A program made the position numbers and the translations under genes. This document shows, piece by piece, positions 25,405 to 33,681 of a DNA stretch of 64,000 nt (the stretch's first letter is position 1; each line of letters starts with the position of its first letter). Below the pieces are notes generated by a model. It was not told where the DNA came from and did no database searches. It saw only the letters and a program-made list of their open reading frames with translations. Source of the DNA: Flavobacterium sp. CF108 (GTDB lineage: Bacteria > Bacteroidota > Bacteroidia > Flavobacteriales > Flavobacteriaceae); contig NZ_FQWW01000002.1 of assembly GCF_900129795.1 (NCBI RefSeq), positions 620,001 through 684,000 of the forward strand. Reading direction: 5' to 3'.

Positions 25405-26677
25405 AATTTGGATGTCGATCGTAAAAGAATTTTTACTGCTTAAACGCGATTTAGGCGGATTAATCATTCTGTTTATAATGCCTTTGGTTTTGGTCATTAC
25501 CGTTACGTTAATTCAGGACAGTACTTTTAAAACCGTCAGCGATTCTAAAATTCCCATTTTATTAGTGGATTACGACAAAGGTTCTGTTTCAAAAACCGTT
25601 TTTGAGAATTTAGAAAAAAGTAATCTGTTCAGCGTTGTAACACAAATCGACAATAAAACGATTACAGAAGATGTTGCCAGAGAAAATGTTTACAAAGGAA
25701 AATTTCAATTGGCAATTATAATCCCAAAAAATTTAAGTTCTGATTTGCAGGCGAAAGTGGATCAAAATGTCGAAAAAATTGTCAGCAGTTTAGGCATGAC
25801 TGATAGTACGGCAGCCAGCCAACCTCAGCGAATAATAAAAGAAAAAGAAGTAAGACTGTATTTTGATCCAGCGGTTCAAATGAGTTTCAAAAATGCTGTC
25901 ATGAGCTCGATTGACAAAATGATTTCGCAGATTGAAACCAAATCGATTTACACCACTTTTCAAAATCAGTTAGGCGAAGGAACTACCAATTTTGAGCAAA
26001 AAAGTTTCATTTCTTTCAAAGAGATAATTCCAAAGATTAACAATAAAGAAGTTCGTCCAAATTCGGTTCAGCATAACGTTCCGGCGTGGACACTTTTTGC
26101 GATATTTTTTATTGTAATTCCGTTATCTATTAATATTGTAAAAGAAAAATCACAAGGAACTTTCGTTCGATTAAGAACAAATCCTGTTTCTAGTTTAGTT
26201 GTGATTATTGGCAAAACGATCACTTATTCTGTCATTTGTATGATTCAGTTTTATATGATGGTTGCCGTTGCAGTATTTTTATTTCCATCTATCGGATTGC
26301 CGTCTTTAAATATCGAAGGACATTTAGCATTGATGAGCGTCGTTGCTTTATTTTCAGGTTTCGCCGCAATTGGATTCGGAATTTTATTGGGAACAATTGC
26401 AAGCACACAGGAACAATCGGCTCCGTTTGGCGCAACGAGTGTTATCATTTTAGCAGCAATTGGCGGAATCTGGGTTCCGGTTTTTGCCATGCCAAAAATC
26501 ATGCAGATTATTGCCAAATCGTCTCCAATGAACTGGGGATTAGACGCTTTTTACGACGTTCTTTTACGCAACGTTTCTTTCCTGGAAATCATCCCAAAAA
26601 TAAGTTTACTATTTTTGTTTTTCATTCTCACAACAGCCATCGCATTATTTTATGACAAAAAGAAAAGAGCAGTTTAA
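25394..26677 (+). CDS. ABC-2 type transporter permease
   Basis: A 427-residue permease. It has one N-terminal membrane segment (GGLIILFIMPLVLVITVTLI), a large extracytoplasmic domain of ~190 residues, then five or so segments from VPAWTLFAIFFIVIPLSINIVKEK to LFLFFILTTAIALFY. The layout is that of ABC2_membrane_3 (YhhJ-like) permeases. Its start overlaps the ATPase gene by 11 bases and its end overlaps the thioesterase gene by 26 bases, so all three are co-translated. Confidence 0.92.
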   Translation: MLYKIWMSIVKEFLLLKRDLGGLIILFIMPLVLVITVTLIQDSTFKTVSDSKIPILLVDYDKGSVSKTVFENLEKSNLFSVVTQIDNKTITEDVARENVYKGKFQLAIIIPKNLSSDLQAKVDQNVEKIVSSLGMTDSTAASQPQRIIKEKEVRLYFDPAVQMSFKNAVMSSIDKMISQIETKSIYTTFQNQLGEGTTNFEQKSFISFKEIIPKINNKEVRPNSVQHNVPAWTLFAIFFIVIPLSINIVKEKSQGTFVRLRTNPVSSLVVIIGKTITYSVICMIQFYMMVAVAVFLFPSIGLPSLNIEGHLALMSVVALFSGFAAIGFGILLGTIASTQEQSAPFGATSVIILAAIGGIWVPVFAMPKIMQIIAKSSPMNWGLDAFYDVLLRNVSFLEIIPKISLLFLFFILTTAIALFYDKKKRAV

Positions 26678-27101
26678 CGAAGCCACAAACCTGACCGTTA
26701 CCCACGAAATCAGAATTCGTTTTAACGAAACTGATCCGCTTGGAATCGTTTGGCACGGCAACTATATTACGTATTTTGAAGATGGGCGCGAAGCGTTTGG
26801 CCGTCAGCACAGGCTTACGTATTTAGATATTGCCAAAACCGGTTATACAACGCCAATTGTAAAATCAAAATGCGAGCATAAATTGTCTTTACGTTACGGC
26901 GATGTTGTAACAATTGAAACAACCGTTGTTGATACGCCCGCTGCAAAAATGATCTATCGTTTTAAAATTATTGATGATAAAGGTGAAATTGCGTGCACAG
27001 GAGAAACTGTTCAGGTTTTTTTAGATAAAGAAGGAAATTTAATGCTGACCAATCCTCCATTTTATGCTGAATGGAAAAAGAAAGTTGGATTACTATTATA
27101 A
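26652..27101 (+). CDS. Acyl-CoA/ACP thioesterase, 4HBT hot-dog family
   Basis: A 149-residue hot-dog protein. IRFNETDPLGIVWHGNYITYFEDGREAF matches the 4-hydroxybenzoyl-CoA thioesterase active-site segment, with Asp in place (TDPLG). CEHKLSLRYGDVVTIET and CTGETVQVFLDKEG complete the fold. It could release a beta-keto acid or polyene from its carrier, or act as an editing thioesterase, as the ApeH/YbgC-like members of aryl polyene clusters do. It overlaps the permease gene by 26 bases. Confidence 0.9.
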   Translation: MTKRKEQFNEATNLTVTHEIRIRFNETDPLGIVWHGNYITYFEDGREAFGRQHRLTYLDIAKTGYTTPIVKSKCEHKLSLRYGDVVTIETTVVDTPAAKMIYRFKIIDDKGEIACTGETVQVFLDKEGNLMLTNPPFYAEWKKKVGLLL

Positions 27102-27157
27102 AACACGGATTGCACTAATTTTCACGAATAAAAAAATAAAATAATCAGGATTCATTT

Positions 27158-27294
27158 CCTGCAAGGTTTTCAAAACCTTGTAGGTATAAAATAAAATAAT
27201 CTGTGTAAACCTGTTTAATCTGTAAAATCTGCGAGCCATTTTTTCAGATAAAGCTTTAAAATAAATACCTACAAGGTTTTAAAAACCTTGCAGG
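27158..27294. repeat. Pair of palindromes forming a long inverted repeat
   Basis: Two 27-base palindromes, 27158-27184 (core CAAGGTTTTCAAAACCTTG) and 27268-27294 (core CAAGGTTTTAAAAACCTTG). They are also inverted copies of each other with one mismatch, around an 83-base centre that carries 'aatctgtg' type repeat sequence. They occupy most of the 212-base gap between the thioesterase and the next ketosynthase. Confidence 0.85.
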
Positions 27295-27313
27295 AGAAAC
27301 TGAGAATCATAAA

Positions 27314-28453
27314 ATGTCAAAAGAAATATACATTACGCAAACCAATTGTATCACACCTTTAGGTTTTGATGTCGAATCGAATATCAGCGCCATTCTTCAC
27401 GGCAATTCTGGCATTCAGCTTCATAATGACATTTCTTTAATGCCCAATTCATTTTATGCTTCGATTATTAATGATGAAAAAATAAACAGTGCTTTTTCAA
27501 AAATCAGCACTGAAACCAAATATTCCCGTTTAGAGAAAATGATGATTTTGGCTTTAGAGCCGATTATCAAAAACTCAGGAGTTGAATTAAACTCCAAAAC
27601 AGCTTTTATACTTTCTACCACAAAAGGAAATGTTACGGCTTTAGCAAATGATTCTGATGAAAGTTTCAACAATGCACATTTAGATGTTTTAGCGAAAAAC
27701 ATTTCAGATTTCTTTGGATTTAAAACACAGCCGATTGTAGTATCTAATGCCTGTGTTTCTGGAATTTTAGCAGTTTCAATTGCTAAAAGAATGATTCAGT
27801 CTGAATTATACGACAATGTTTTTGTAGTCGCTGGCGACGAAGTTTCAGAATTTGTTTTATCTGGTTTTAATGCGTTTCAAGCTATGAGCGATCTGCCTTG
27901 CAAACCGTATTCTAAAAACAGAACCGGAGTAAGTTTAGGCGAAGCAACAGCAGCTGTTTTAATTTCGGCGGAAGCCAAAAACGCCAAAATAAAAGTAATT
28001 GGTGACAGTTCGATAAACGATGCGAATCATATTTCTGGACCGTCAAGAACGGGCGAAGGTTTGTTTAGAAGTATTCAAAATGCTTTAAAAGAAGCTCAAA
28101 TCGAAGCCGACAAACTAGATTATATTTCAGCACACGGAACCGCAACTCCATTCAACGACGAAATGGAAGCGATTGCCTTAAATCGTTTAGGTTTACAAAA
28201 TATTCCTGTAAATAGTTTAAAAGGTTTTTACGGTCATACATTAGGCGCCTCGGGATTATTAGAAACGGTAATTGCAATTGAATCAGCCAATCAAAATATG
28301 CTTTTTGAATCAAAAGGTTTTGATGAAATTGGGGTTAGTGAAGCTGTAAATGTTATTGAGAAAAATGAAGAAAAGAATATTGATTATTTTTTGAAAACAG
28401 CTTCCGGGTTTGGAGGTTGTAATACGGCTGTAGTTTTTGAGAAAGTGAAGTAA
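27314..28453 (+). CDS. Beta-ketoacyl-ACP synthase, FabF type
   Basis: A 379-residue ketosynthase with Cys147 in VVSNACVSGILA, histidine in SAHGTATPFND and histidine in KGFYGHTLGASG; the end ASGFGGCNTAVVFEK is typical. It is shorter and more diverged than the enzyme at 17389, so it likely has a distinct role, for example the first condensation on the coumaroyl starter or making the dialkylresorcinol acyl precursors. Aryl polyene clusters carry several such non-redundant enzymes. A nuclease-like gene separates it from the KS-like gene at 29505. Confidence 0.92.
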   Translation: MSKEIYITQTNCITPLGFDVESNISAILHGNSGIQLHNDISLMPNSFYASIINDEKINSAFSKISTETKYSRLEKMMILALEPIIKNSGVELNSKTAFILSTTKGNVTALANDSDESFNNAHLDVLAKNISDFFGFKTQPIVVSNACVSGILAVSIAKRMIQSELYDNVFVVAGDEVSEFVLSGFNAFQAMSDLPCKPYSKNRTGVSLGEATAAVLISAEAKNAKIKVIGDSSINDANHISGPSRTGEGLFRSIQNALKEAQIEADKLDYISAHGTATPFNDEMEAIALNRLGLQNIPVNSLKGFYGHTLGASGLLETVIAIESANQNMLFESKGFDEIGVSEAVNVIEKNEEKNIDYFLKTASGFGGCNTAVVFEKVK

Positions 28454-28482
28454 AGCCAATTATTAAAAAGTAGAAAATTAAA

Positions 28483-29481
28483 ATGGAAAAAAAAACGACC
28501 TCTAATAATAAATGGAAAACTGGTTTTTTTAAAACTGGGCTACCACTAGAATACGTAACCTCTAACATTCTTGATAATTTAGGTCATTCTATTTTCGGTG
28601 AATATCCATACATCAGACCTAATGAAAAAAATGAATTAACCGAATTTTCTGTTGATTTAAGATCTTATAAATGCTTAGATAATGATGACAGACTTATTGT
28701 ATTATCAATGCTTATTGAATGTAAATATAGACAGCCTGGAACTTCTTGGATTTTTTCTCCTTACCCAAATGATATTGTACCAACTGGATTAATAAATTCA
28801 ACTGAAGATTTAGTTCCGTTTAGAATTGGTTATAACGCAGTAAATCAATTTGAAAAAGAAATAGGATATTGTGTTAATGGCATTGAACTTTCAAATGATG
28901 GAAATGGGAATACAAATGGAGCGAAGCATGGTGTTTTTCAGCTTCGTTTCGCTATGCCTCATCTTTTGAAAAATGACCTTGAAAGCTGTCTTGATAGAAC
29001 ATCTTATAATGGAAAATACATTTATCTATCTTGTGCAATATTAGTTACCACTGCTGATATACGAGTAATAAAAAAAGGCCTTCATCTAACTAATTTTATG
29101 AATGCCGATGATTTAGATGACGTTACTGAAATAAAAGAGGCAATCATTCTAAATGAAACTGCAGGACCTCAGTTACAAGAATTTGCAGATTCAATAGCAA
29201 ATGGTTTCTTAAATGACCATCCTGAAATTGAAAAAAGATTATTAGAAATAGAAAAAGTACTTGTTGGGAAAGAATGGGAAAAAAGACATGCTCCTGATTT
29301 GGACACTATTCAAAGAAGTTTTGGTTACAGTACAGAAAGAGTCTTGATTGTTAATTATGAATTTTTAGAAAAAACTTTACTTAAGTTAGAGAATGCAATT
29401 AAAAAAGATATTAGAGAAGAAAAAGTTTACGGAAATGTTCTAAAAGAGGGAAAAAGCTTTAAAATATTAAAAATCAATTAA
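28483..29481 (+). CDS. PD-(D/E)XK nuclease-like protein inserted in the pigment cluster
   Basis: A 332-residue soluble protein unlike any pigment enzyme. Residues 55-81 have the restriction-endonuclease-like signature: Asp58 in FSVDLRSYK, then LIVLSMLIECKYRQPG with Glu79-Cys-Lys81. Upstream, TSNILDNLGHSIFGEYPYIRPNEKNELTE fits the first helix and strand of Mrr-like folds. The C-terminal half is mainly helical (IEKRLLEIEKVL, LLKLENAIKKDIREE). Known relatives include restriction and defence nucleases, but many are uncharacterised. It lies on the cluster strand with gaps of 29 and 23 bases, so it could be read with the pigment genes. It is probably a later insertion. Confidence 0.7.
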   Translation: MEKKTTSNNKWKTGFFKTGLPLEYVTSNILDNLGHSIFGEYPYIRPNEKNELTEFSVDLRSYKCLDNDDRLIVLSMLIECKYRQPGTSWIFSPYPNDIVPTGLINSTEDLVPFRIGYNAVNQFEKEIGYCVNGIELSNDGNGNTNGAKHGVFQLRFAMPHLLKNDLESCLDRTSYNGKYIYLSCAILVTTADIRVIKKGLHLTNFMNADDLDDVTEIKEAIILNETAGPQLQEFADSIANGFLNDHPEIEKRLLEIEKVLVGKEWEKRHAPDLDTIQRSFGYSTERVLIVNYEFLEKTLLKLENAIKKDIREEKVYGNVLKEGKSFKILKIN

Positions 29482-29504
29482 GATTCACCTCTTTTGAATT
29501 TACA

Positions 29505-30134
29505 ATGATGGCGAAAATGACTCAAAATAAAACCAACATACAATCCTACATCACCATCCAAAACAACGAAATTGTTTTGAACGGAACTTCTGTATTCAAA
29601 ATTGAACCAACAGATTTTGCAGATTTCTCTAAACAAGCGTATCGTAATTTTGAAATGCAATATCCAAAGTTTTTCAAAATGGACGCTCTGAGCAAACTCG
29701 CTTTTTTAGGATCAGAATTGCTTTTGAGTCCGATAACTTCAGAAGAAAAAGAGCATAATATTGCTTTGGTTTTGGCCAATAAATCGTCAAGTTTAGATAC
29801 CGATGTAAAATATCAGGAATCAATTTCAGATAAAGAAAACTATTTTCCGAGTCCGGCGGTTTTCGTTTATACACTCCCAAATATTTGTCTGGGCGAAATA
29901 AGTATCCGCCATCAGCTGAAAAGTGAAAATTCTTTCTTTATATTTGACACCTTTAACACGGAATTTATGTCGAATTATTCTAATATTCTGTTGAATACAA
30001 ATAAAGCAGATATGGTTTTATGCGGCTGGGTAGAATTTTTTAATGACAATTATAAAGCTTTTCTCTGTACAATAAGTAAAGACGAAAACACAGAATATAA
30101 AAACGAAACTATCAATACATTATACAATAAATAA
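29505..30134 (+). CDS. Ketosynthase N-terminal-like protein (Ketoacyl-synt_2 family), no active cysteine
   Basis: A 209-residue protein matching the short 'ketoacyl synthase N-terminal' family found in aryl polyene and DAR clusters. DALSKLAFLGSELLL and EEKEHNIALVLANKSSSLDTD correspond to the first KS half, and FPSPAVFVYTLPNICLGEISIRHQLKSE to the segment before the catalytic site. At the nucleophile position it reads FFIFDTF, so no Cys is available and the second half with the histidines is absent. It probably partners another ketosynthase as a structural or chain-length subunit. It has two adjacent ATGs (29505, 29508). It ends 2 bases before the ACP gene. Confidence 0.82.
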   Translation: MMAKMTQNKTNIQSYITIQNNEIVLNGTSVFKIEPTDFADFSKQAYRNFEMQYPKFFKMDALSKLAFLGSELLLSPITSEEKEHNIALVLANKSSSLDTDVKYQESISDKENYFPSPAVFVYTLPNICLGEISIRHQLKSENSFFIFDTFNTEFMSNYSNILLNTNKADMVLCGWVEFFNDNYKAFLCTISKDENTEYKNETINTLYNK

Positions 30135-30136
30135 TC

Positions 30137-30394
30137 ATGGAAGCATTAAAAGAAGAATTGAAGAACAAAATTATTACTACTCTAAACCTTGAAGATATCG
30201 CAATTGAAGACATTGCTGATAACGATCCTTTGTTTGGAGATGGTTTAGGTTTAGACTCGATTGATGCACTTGAATTGATCGTGATTTTAGATAAAGATTA
30301 CGGAATTAAATTAGTAGATCCGAAAGAAGGAAAAACAATTTTCCAATCTATCGAAACTATGGCTGCGTATATCAGCGCTAACAGAACGAAATAA
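30137..30394 (+). CDS. Acyl carrier protein 2
   Basis: An 85-residue ACP with the attachment serine in LGLDSIDALELIVIL (~residue 40). It differs from the ACP at 18617 and is closer to the ApeF-like type (DSIDALEL). It likely carries a specific intermediate such as coumaroyl or the beta-keto acid. It is 2 bases after the KS-like gene and precedes a ketosynthase across a 137-base repeat-filled gap. Confidence 0.95.
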   Translation: MEALKEELKNKIITTLNLEDIAIEDIADNDPLFGDGLGLDSIDALELIVILDKDYGIKLVDPKEGKTIFQSIETMAAYISANRTK

Positions 30395-30412
30395 TTTTAG
30401 ATTTTAGACTTC

Positions 30413-30498
30413 AGATTTTAGATTTCCTATTGGAATCTAAAATCTAACATGTTTTAAAATCCATCAACTTTGTCAAAGTTTGAAACTTTGACAAAGTT
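30413..30498. repeat. Two nested/adjacent palindromic repeats
   Basis: First, a 12-base stem AGATTTTAGATT / AATCTAAAATCT (30413-30424, 30434-30445). Second, a 33-base near-perfect palindrome at 30466-30498 made of two arms, each itself a palindrome (AACTTTGTCAAAGTT). More copies of the 'atctaaaatc' unit continue up to the next ATG. These fill the whole 30395-30531 gap. Confidence 0.8.
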
Positions 30499-30531
30499 CT
30501 AGAATCTAAAATCAAAACTCTAAAATCTAAA

Positions 30532-31731
30532 ATGGCAAAAGGTGTTGCAATAACGGGAATGGGAATTATCTCCGCAATCGGGAATTCGGTTGAGGAAAAT
30601 TATCATTCATTAATCGAAAATAAAATCGGGATTTCCCGTATCTCTAATATTTCTACAGTTCATGCAGATGTTATCAAAGTGGGTGAAATCAAAAAAACCA
30701 ACGATGAACTTATCGCTGAACTGGAATTAAACAGTGATAATAATTTTTCGAGAACCGCTATGATTGGTACTTTGGCAGCCAAACAAGCTGTTGAAAATGC
30801 CGGCATAACCTCCATCAATGAATTTAGAACCGGACTTATTTCGGCTACTAGTGTGGGCGGAATGGACATGACAGAGAAACATTATTACGATTATTTCGAA
30901 AAACCGGAATTGGTAAAATATATTACCTGTCACGACGGCGGAGATGTTGCAGATAAAATTGCTGAGGAATTAGGTTTAAAAGGAATGGTTACCACAATAA
31001 GTACGGCTTGTTCCTCTGCCGCAAATTCGATTATGCTGGGTGCAAGATTAATTAAAACCGGAAAATTAGATCGTGTTATTGTTGGCGGTGCCGATGCTTT
31101 GTCAAAATTCACGATCAACGGATTTAAGACTTTGATGATTTTATCTGACGACTACAACAAACCTTTCGACAATAACAGAAAAGGATTAAATCTTGGAGAA
31201 GCTGCTGCTTTTTTGGTTTTAGAATCGGATGAAATTGTGGCTAAACAAAACAAAAAAGTATTGGCAAGAGTTTCGGGTTATGGAAATGCAAATGATGCTT
31301 TTCATCAAACGGCTTCTTCAGAAAACGGAGACGGTGCTTTTCTGGCGATGAAAAAAGCTTTTGAAGTTTCAGGTTTAAAACCTTCTCAAATTGACTATAT
31401 CAACGTTCACGGAACTGCAACGCCAAACAACGATTTATCTGAAGGAAGAGCTTTACGCCGAATTTATGAAGAAGAAAAAGTTCCGGATTTTAGTTCAACA
31501 AAACCTTTTACGGGACATACTTTAGCAGCTGCGGCGGCAATTGAAGCTGTTTACAGTGTTTTGGCGATTCAGAATAATGTTGTTTATCCGAATTTGAATT
31601 TTGAAACTCAGATGGAAGAATTTGATTTGACTCCGCAGACTTCATTAATAACTAAAAATATCGAACACGTTTTATCTAATTCTTTTGGATTTGGAGGAAA
31701 TTGTTCAACTCTTATATTTTCAAAAAGCTAA
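30532..31731 (+). CDS. Beta-ketoacyl-ACP synthase, FabF type
   Basis: A 399-residue ketosynthase with Cys160 in ISTACSSAANSIMLGARL, histidine in NVHGTATPNND and histidine in KPFTGHTLAAAAAIEA; SFGFGGNCSTLIF closes it. It is the active half of a probable pair: the next gene, starting on its stop codon (TAATG), encodes a ketosynthase-like protein without the cysteine. This mirrors KS-alpha/KS-beta pairs of type II polyketide synthases and the ApeO/ApeC pair of aryl polyene systems, where chain length is set by the heterodimer. Confidence 0.93.
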   Translation: MAKGVAITGMGIISAIGNSVEENYHSLIENKIGISRISNISTVHADVIKVGEIKKTNDELIAELELNSDNNFSRTAMIGTLAAKQAVENAGITSINEFRTGLISATSVGGMDMTEKHYYDYFEKPELVKYITCHDGGDVADKIAEELGLKGMVTTISTACSSAANSIMLGARLIKTGKLDRVIVGGADALSKFTINGFKTLMILSDDYNKPFDNNRKGLNLGEAAAFLVLESDEIVAKQNKKVLARVSGYGNANDAFHQTASSENGDGAFLAMKKAFEVSGLKPSQIDYINVHGTATPNNDLSEGRALRRIYEEEKVPDFSSTKPFTGHTLAAAAAIEAVYSVLAIQNNVVYPNLNFETQMEEFDLTPQTSLITKNIEHVLSNSFGFGGNCSTLIFSKS

Positions 31732-32792
31732 TGAAAAAAACATATATAAATGGAGTAGGCTGTATTTCGACTCAAAAAACATTTGATACTGTTTTTTTGG
31801 AAGAGGCCAATGTAAATCACGATGAAAATGTACTGGCAATTGTTCCGCCAGCTTACAAAGAATATATTTCGCCAGCTGCAAGCCGCAGAATGGCAAAAGG
31901 AGTGAAAAACGGGATCGTAGCTTCGGCTTTAGCCATGAAAGATGCGAATGTCGAAAAAGTCGATGCGATTATTACCGGAACTGGTTTAGGCTGTATCGAA
32001 GATTCTGAAAAATTCCTGAAAAGTATTTTGGATAATAAAGAAGAATTTCTAACACCAACTTCTTTTATCCAATCTACGCACAATACAGTTGGTGCGCAAA
32101 TTGCACTTTTACAGCAATGTAAAGGTTATAATTTTACTTATGTAAACGGCGCGGTTTCTTTTGAATCAGCACTTTTGGATGCAAAAATGCAGATTGAGGA
32201 AGACGAAGCGAATTCAATTTTAGTGGGCGGTGTTGATGAAAATGGTGATTATACGACTTCGCTTTTTAAATTAAACGGCCGAATTAAAGCAGATAATTCC
32301 GCACCTTACGATGTTTTAAATTCTAAAACCAGCGGAGCTGTTTATGGAGAAGGTGCCAGTTTTTTTGTTTTAGAAAATGAAAGAAAAGAAAATACATACG
32401 CTGAACTTCTGGATATTGCAATCGTAAATACGCTGGAAGAAAACGAAATTGAAACAGAGATTAAATCTTTTTTGAAATCTAATAATTTAGAAATTTCTGA
32501 TGTTGACGCTTTAGTTTTAGGTTTTGACGGAAATGCTTCTTTCGAAAATTATTATAAAAATCTTGCCGAAAATGCTTTCGCCAAAACTCCGGTTTTGTAT
32601 TACAAACATTTGAGCGGTGAATATGATACGGCTTCGGCTTTTGCTTTTTGGATGGCTTCGAAGATTTTAAAAACACAGGAAATTCCAGAAATTATAAAAG
32701 TAAATTCGGCTGTAAAACCAGCTTATAAAACCATTTTATTGTACAATCAATTAAATGGAAAAAATCATAGTTTTACGTTACTTTCAAAATGA
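31731..32792 (+). CDS. Ketosynthase-like chain-length-factor type protein (active Cys replaced)
   Basis: A 353-residue KS-fold protein. The segment TPTSFIQSTHNTVGAQIALLQQC and GAVSFESALLDAKMQ aligns with the KS core, but the nucleophile position is Val142 (GAV for SAC), and neither catalytic histidine motif is recognisable. SGAVYGEGASFFVLE matches the KS mid-region. It starts on the stop codon of the active ketosynthase, which fits an obligate heterodimer where this subunit sets chain length. The longer frame from 31701 lies inside the upstream gene, so the ATG at 31731 is preferred. Its stop overlaps the deacetylase start (ATGA). Confidence 0.87.
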   Translation: MKKTYINGVGCISTQKTFDTVFLEEANVNHDENVLAIVPPAYKEYISPAASRRMAKGVKNGIVASALAMKDANVEKVDAIITGTGLGCIEDSEKFLKSILDNKEEFLTPTSFIQSTHNTVGAQIALLQQCKGYNFTYVNGAVSFESALLDAKMQIEEDEANSILVGGVDENGDYTTSLFKLNGRIKADNSAPYDVLNSKTSGAVYGEGASFFVLENERKENTYAELLDIAIVNTLEENEIETEIKSFLKSNNLEISDVDALVLGFDGNASFENYYKNLAENAFAKTPVLYYKHLSGEYDTASAFAFWMASKILKTQEIPEIIKVNSAVKPAYKTILLYNQLNGKNHSFTLLSK

Positions 32793-33574
32793 TAACGCAT
32801 AAAAACATCTCGATCTTTTTTATCTTTTTATTGCTTTTAGTTTTTCTTCTGAATCTTTTTATGGCAATAAATCTGTGGTATTTTTTTGCTATAATTTTTA
32901 TCTGGATCGGAATAAATGCAATTGGTTCTTCGATAATTTCTTCTAATTATCATGTAAAAGCTTTCTGCAATAATCCGCTGGAAACAGAGAAAAAAATTGC
33001 CTTAACTTTTGATGACGGCCCAAGTGAATTTACTTTGGAAGTTTTAGAGCTTCTGAAAAAATACAATGCTAAAGCCACTTTTTTCTGCATCGGAAAAAAC
33101 ATTGAAAAACATCCTGAAATTATTCAAAAAGTTATTGAAGAAGGACATTTGGTTGGAAATCATTCCTACAGTCATTCTAAGTTTTTCGATTTTTATCATG
33201 AAGATAAAATAACGGAGGAACTTCGTAAAACGGATAAATTGCTGGAAAAATATACTTCAAAAAAAATAAACTTCTTTCGTCCCCCTTATGGAGTTACGAC
33301 ACCTTCGATTCGAAGAGCTTTAAAAATCACCGGACATAAAACAATTGGCTGGAATATTCGTTCTCTTGATGGAGGAACAAAAAATCAGGAATTAATTTTG
33401 AATCGAATTATAAAACGGGTTTCTCCGGGCGGAATTGTACTTTTGCACGATACCGGATCACACTCTGTTTTAGTATTGGAACAGTTTTTGCAATTTTTAC
33501 AGCAGAATGATTATGAAGTGGTTTCGATTGAAGAATTACTGAATCTTAATGCTTATGAAATTGAACGCGGATGA
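32789..33574 (+). CDS. Polysaccharide deacetylase family protein (NodB domain)
   Basis: A 261-residue protein. After two N-terminal hydrophobic segments (ISIFFIFLLLLVFLLNLF, YFFAIIFIWIGINAIGSSI) comes a NodB domain with motif 1 TFDDGPSEFT (catalytic Asp and metal Asp), motif 2 GNHSYSHSKF (metal His pair), motif 3 FFRPPYGVTT and the late VLLHDTG. The active site is complete. It would deacetylate an N- or O-acetylated substrate at the membrane; why it lies in the pigment cluster is unclear, although such a gene is often seen in Bacteroidota DAR/APE clusters. It overlaps the upstream gene by 4 bases. Confidence 0.9.
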   Translation: MITHKNISIFFIFLLLLVFLLNLFMAINLWYFFAIIFIWIGINAIGSSIISSNYHVKAFCNNPLETEKKIALTFDDGPSEFTLEVLELLKKYNAKATFFCIGKNIEKHPEIIQKVIEEGHLVGNHSYSHSKFFDFYHEDKITEELRKTDKLLEKYTSKKINFFRPPYGVTTPSIRRALKITGHKTIGWNIRSLDGGTKNQELILNRIIKRVSPGGIVLLHDTGSHSVLVLEQFLQFLQQNDYEVVSIEELLNLNAYEIERG

Positions 33575-33580
33575 AACGGA

Positions 33581-33656
33581 TTCGCTAAAGCGAAAACGCA
33601 GATAAAAAACGGATTTATTAAATTAAAATTCGTGAAAATTGGTGTAATTCGTGGCA
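33581..33656. repeat. Decayed palindromic repeats between deacetylase and LolA-like gene
   Basis: A small hairpin TTCGCTAAAGCGAA at 33581-33594 and a lone right arm at 33628-33656 (ending AATTCGTGGCA) homologous to the arms of the 19761-19887 element. They may be remnants of a longer element. The start of the first hairpin lies 6 bases past the deacetylase stop. Confidence 0.55.
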
Positions 33657-33681
33657 GATAATAAGCACAATTTAAAAAAAT

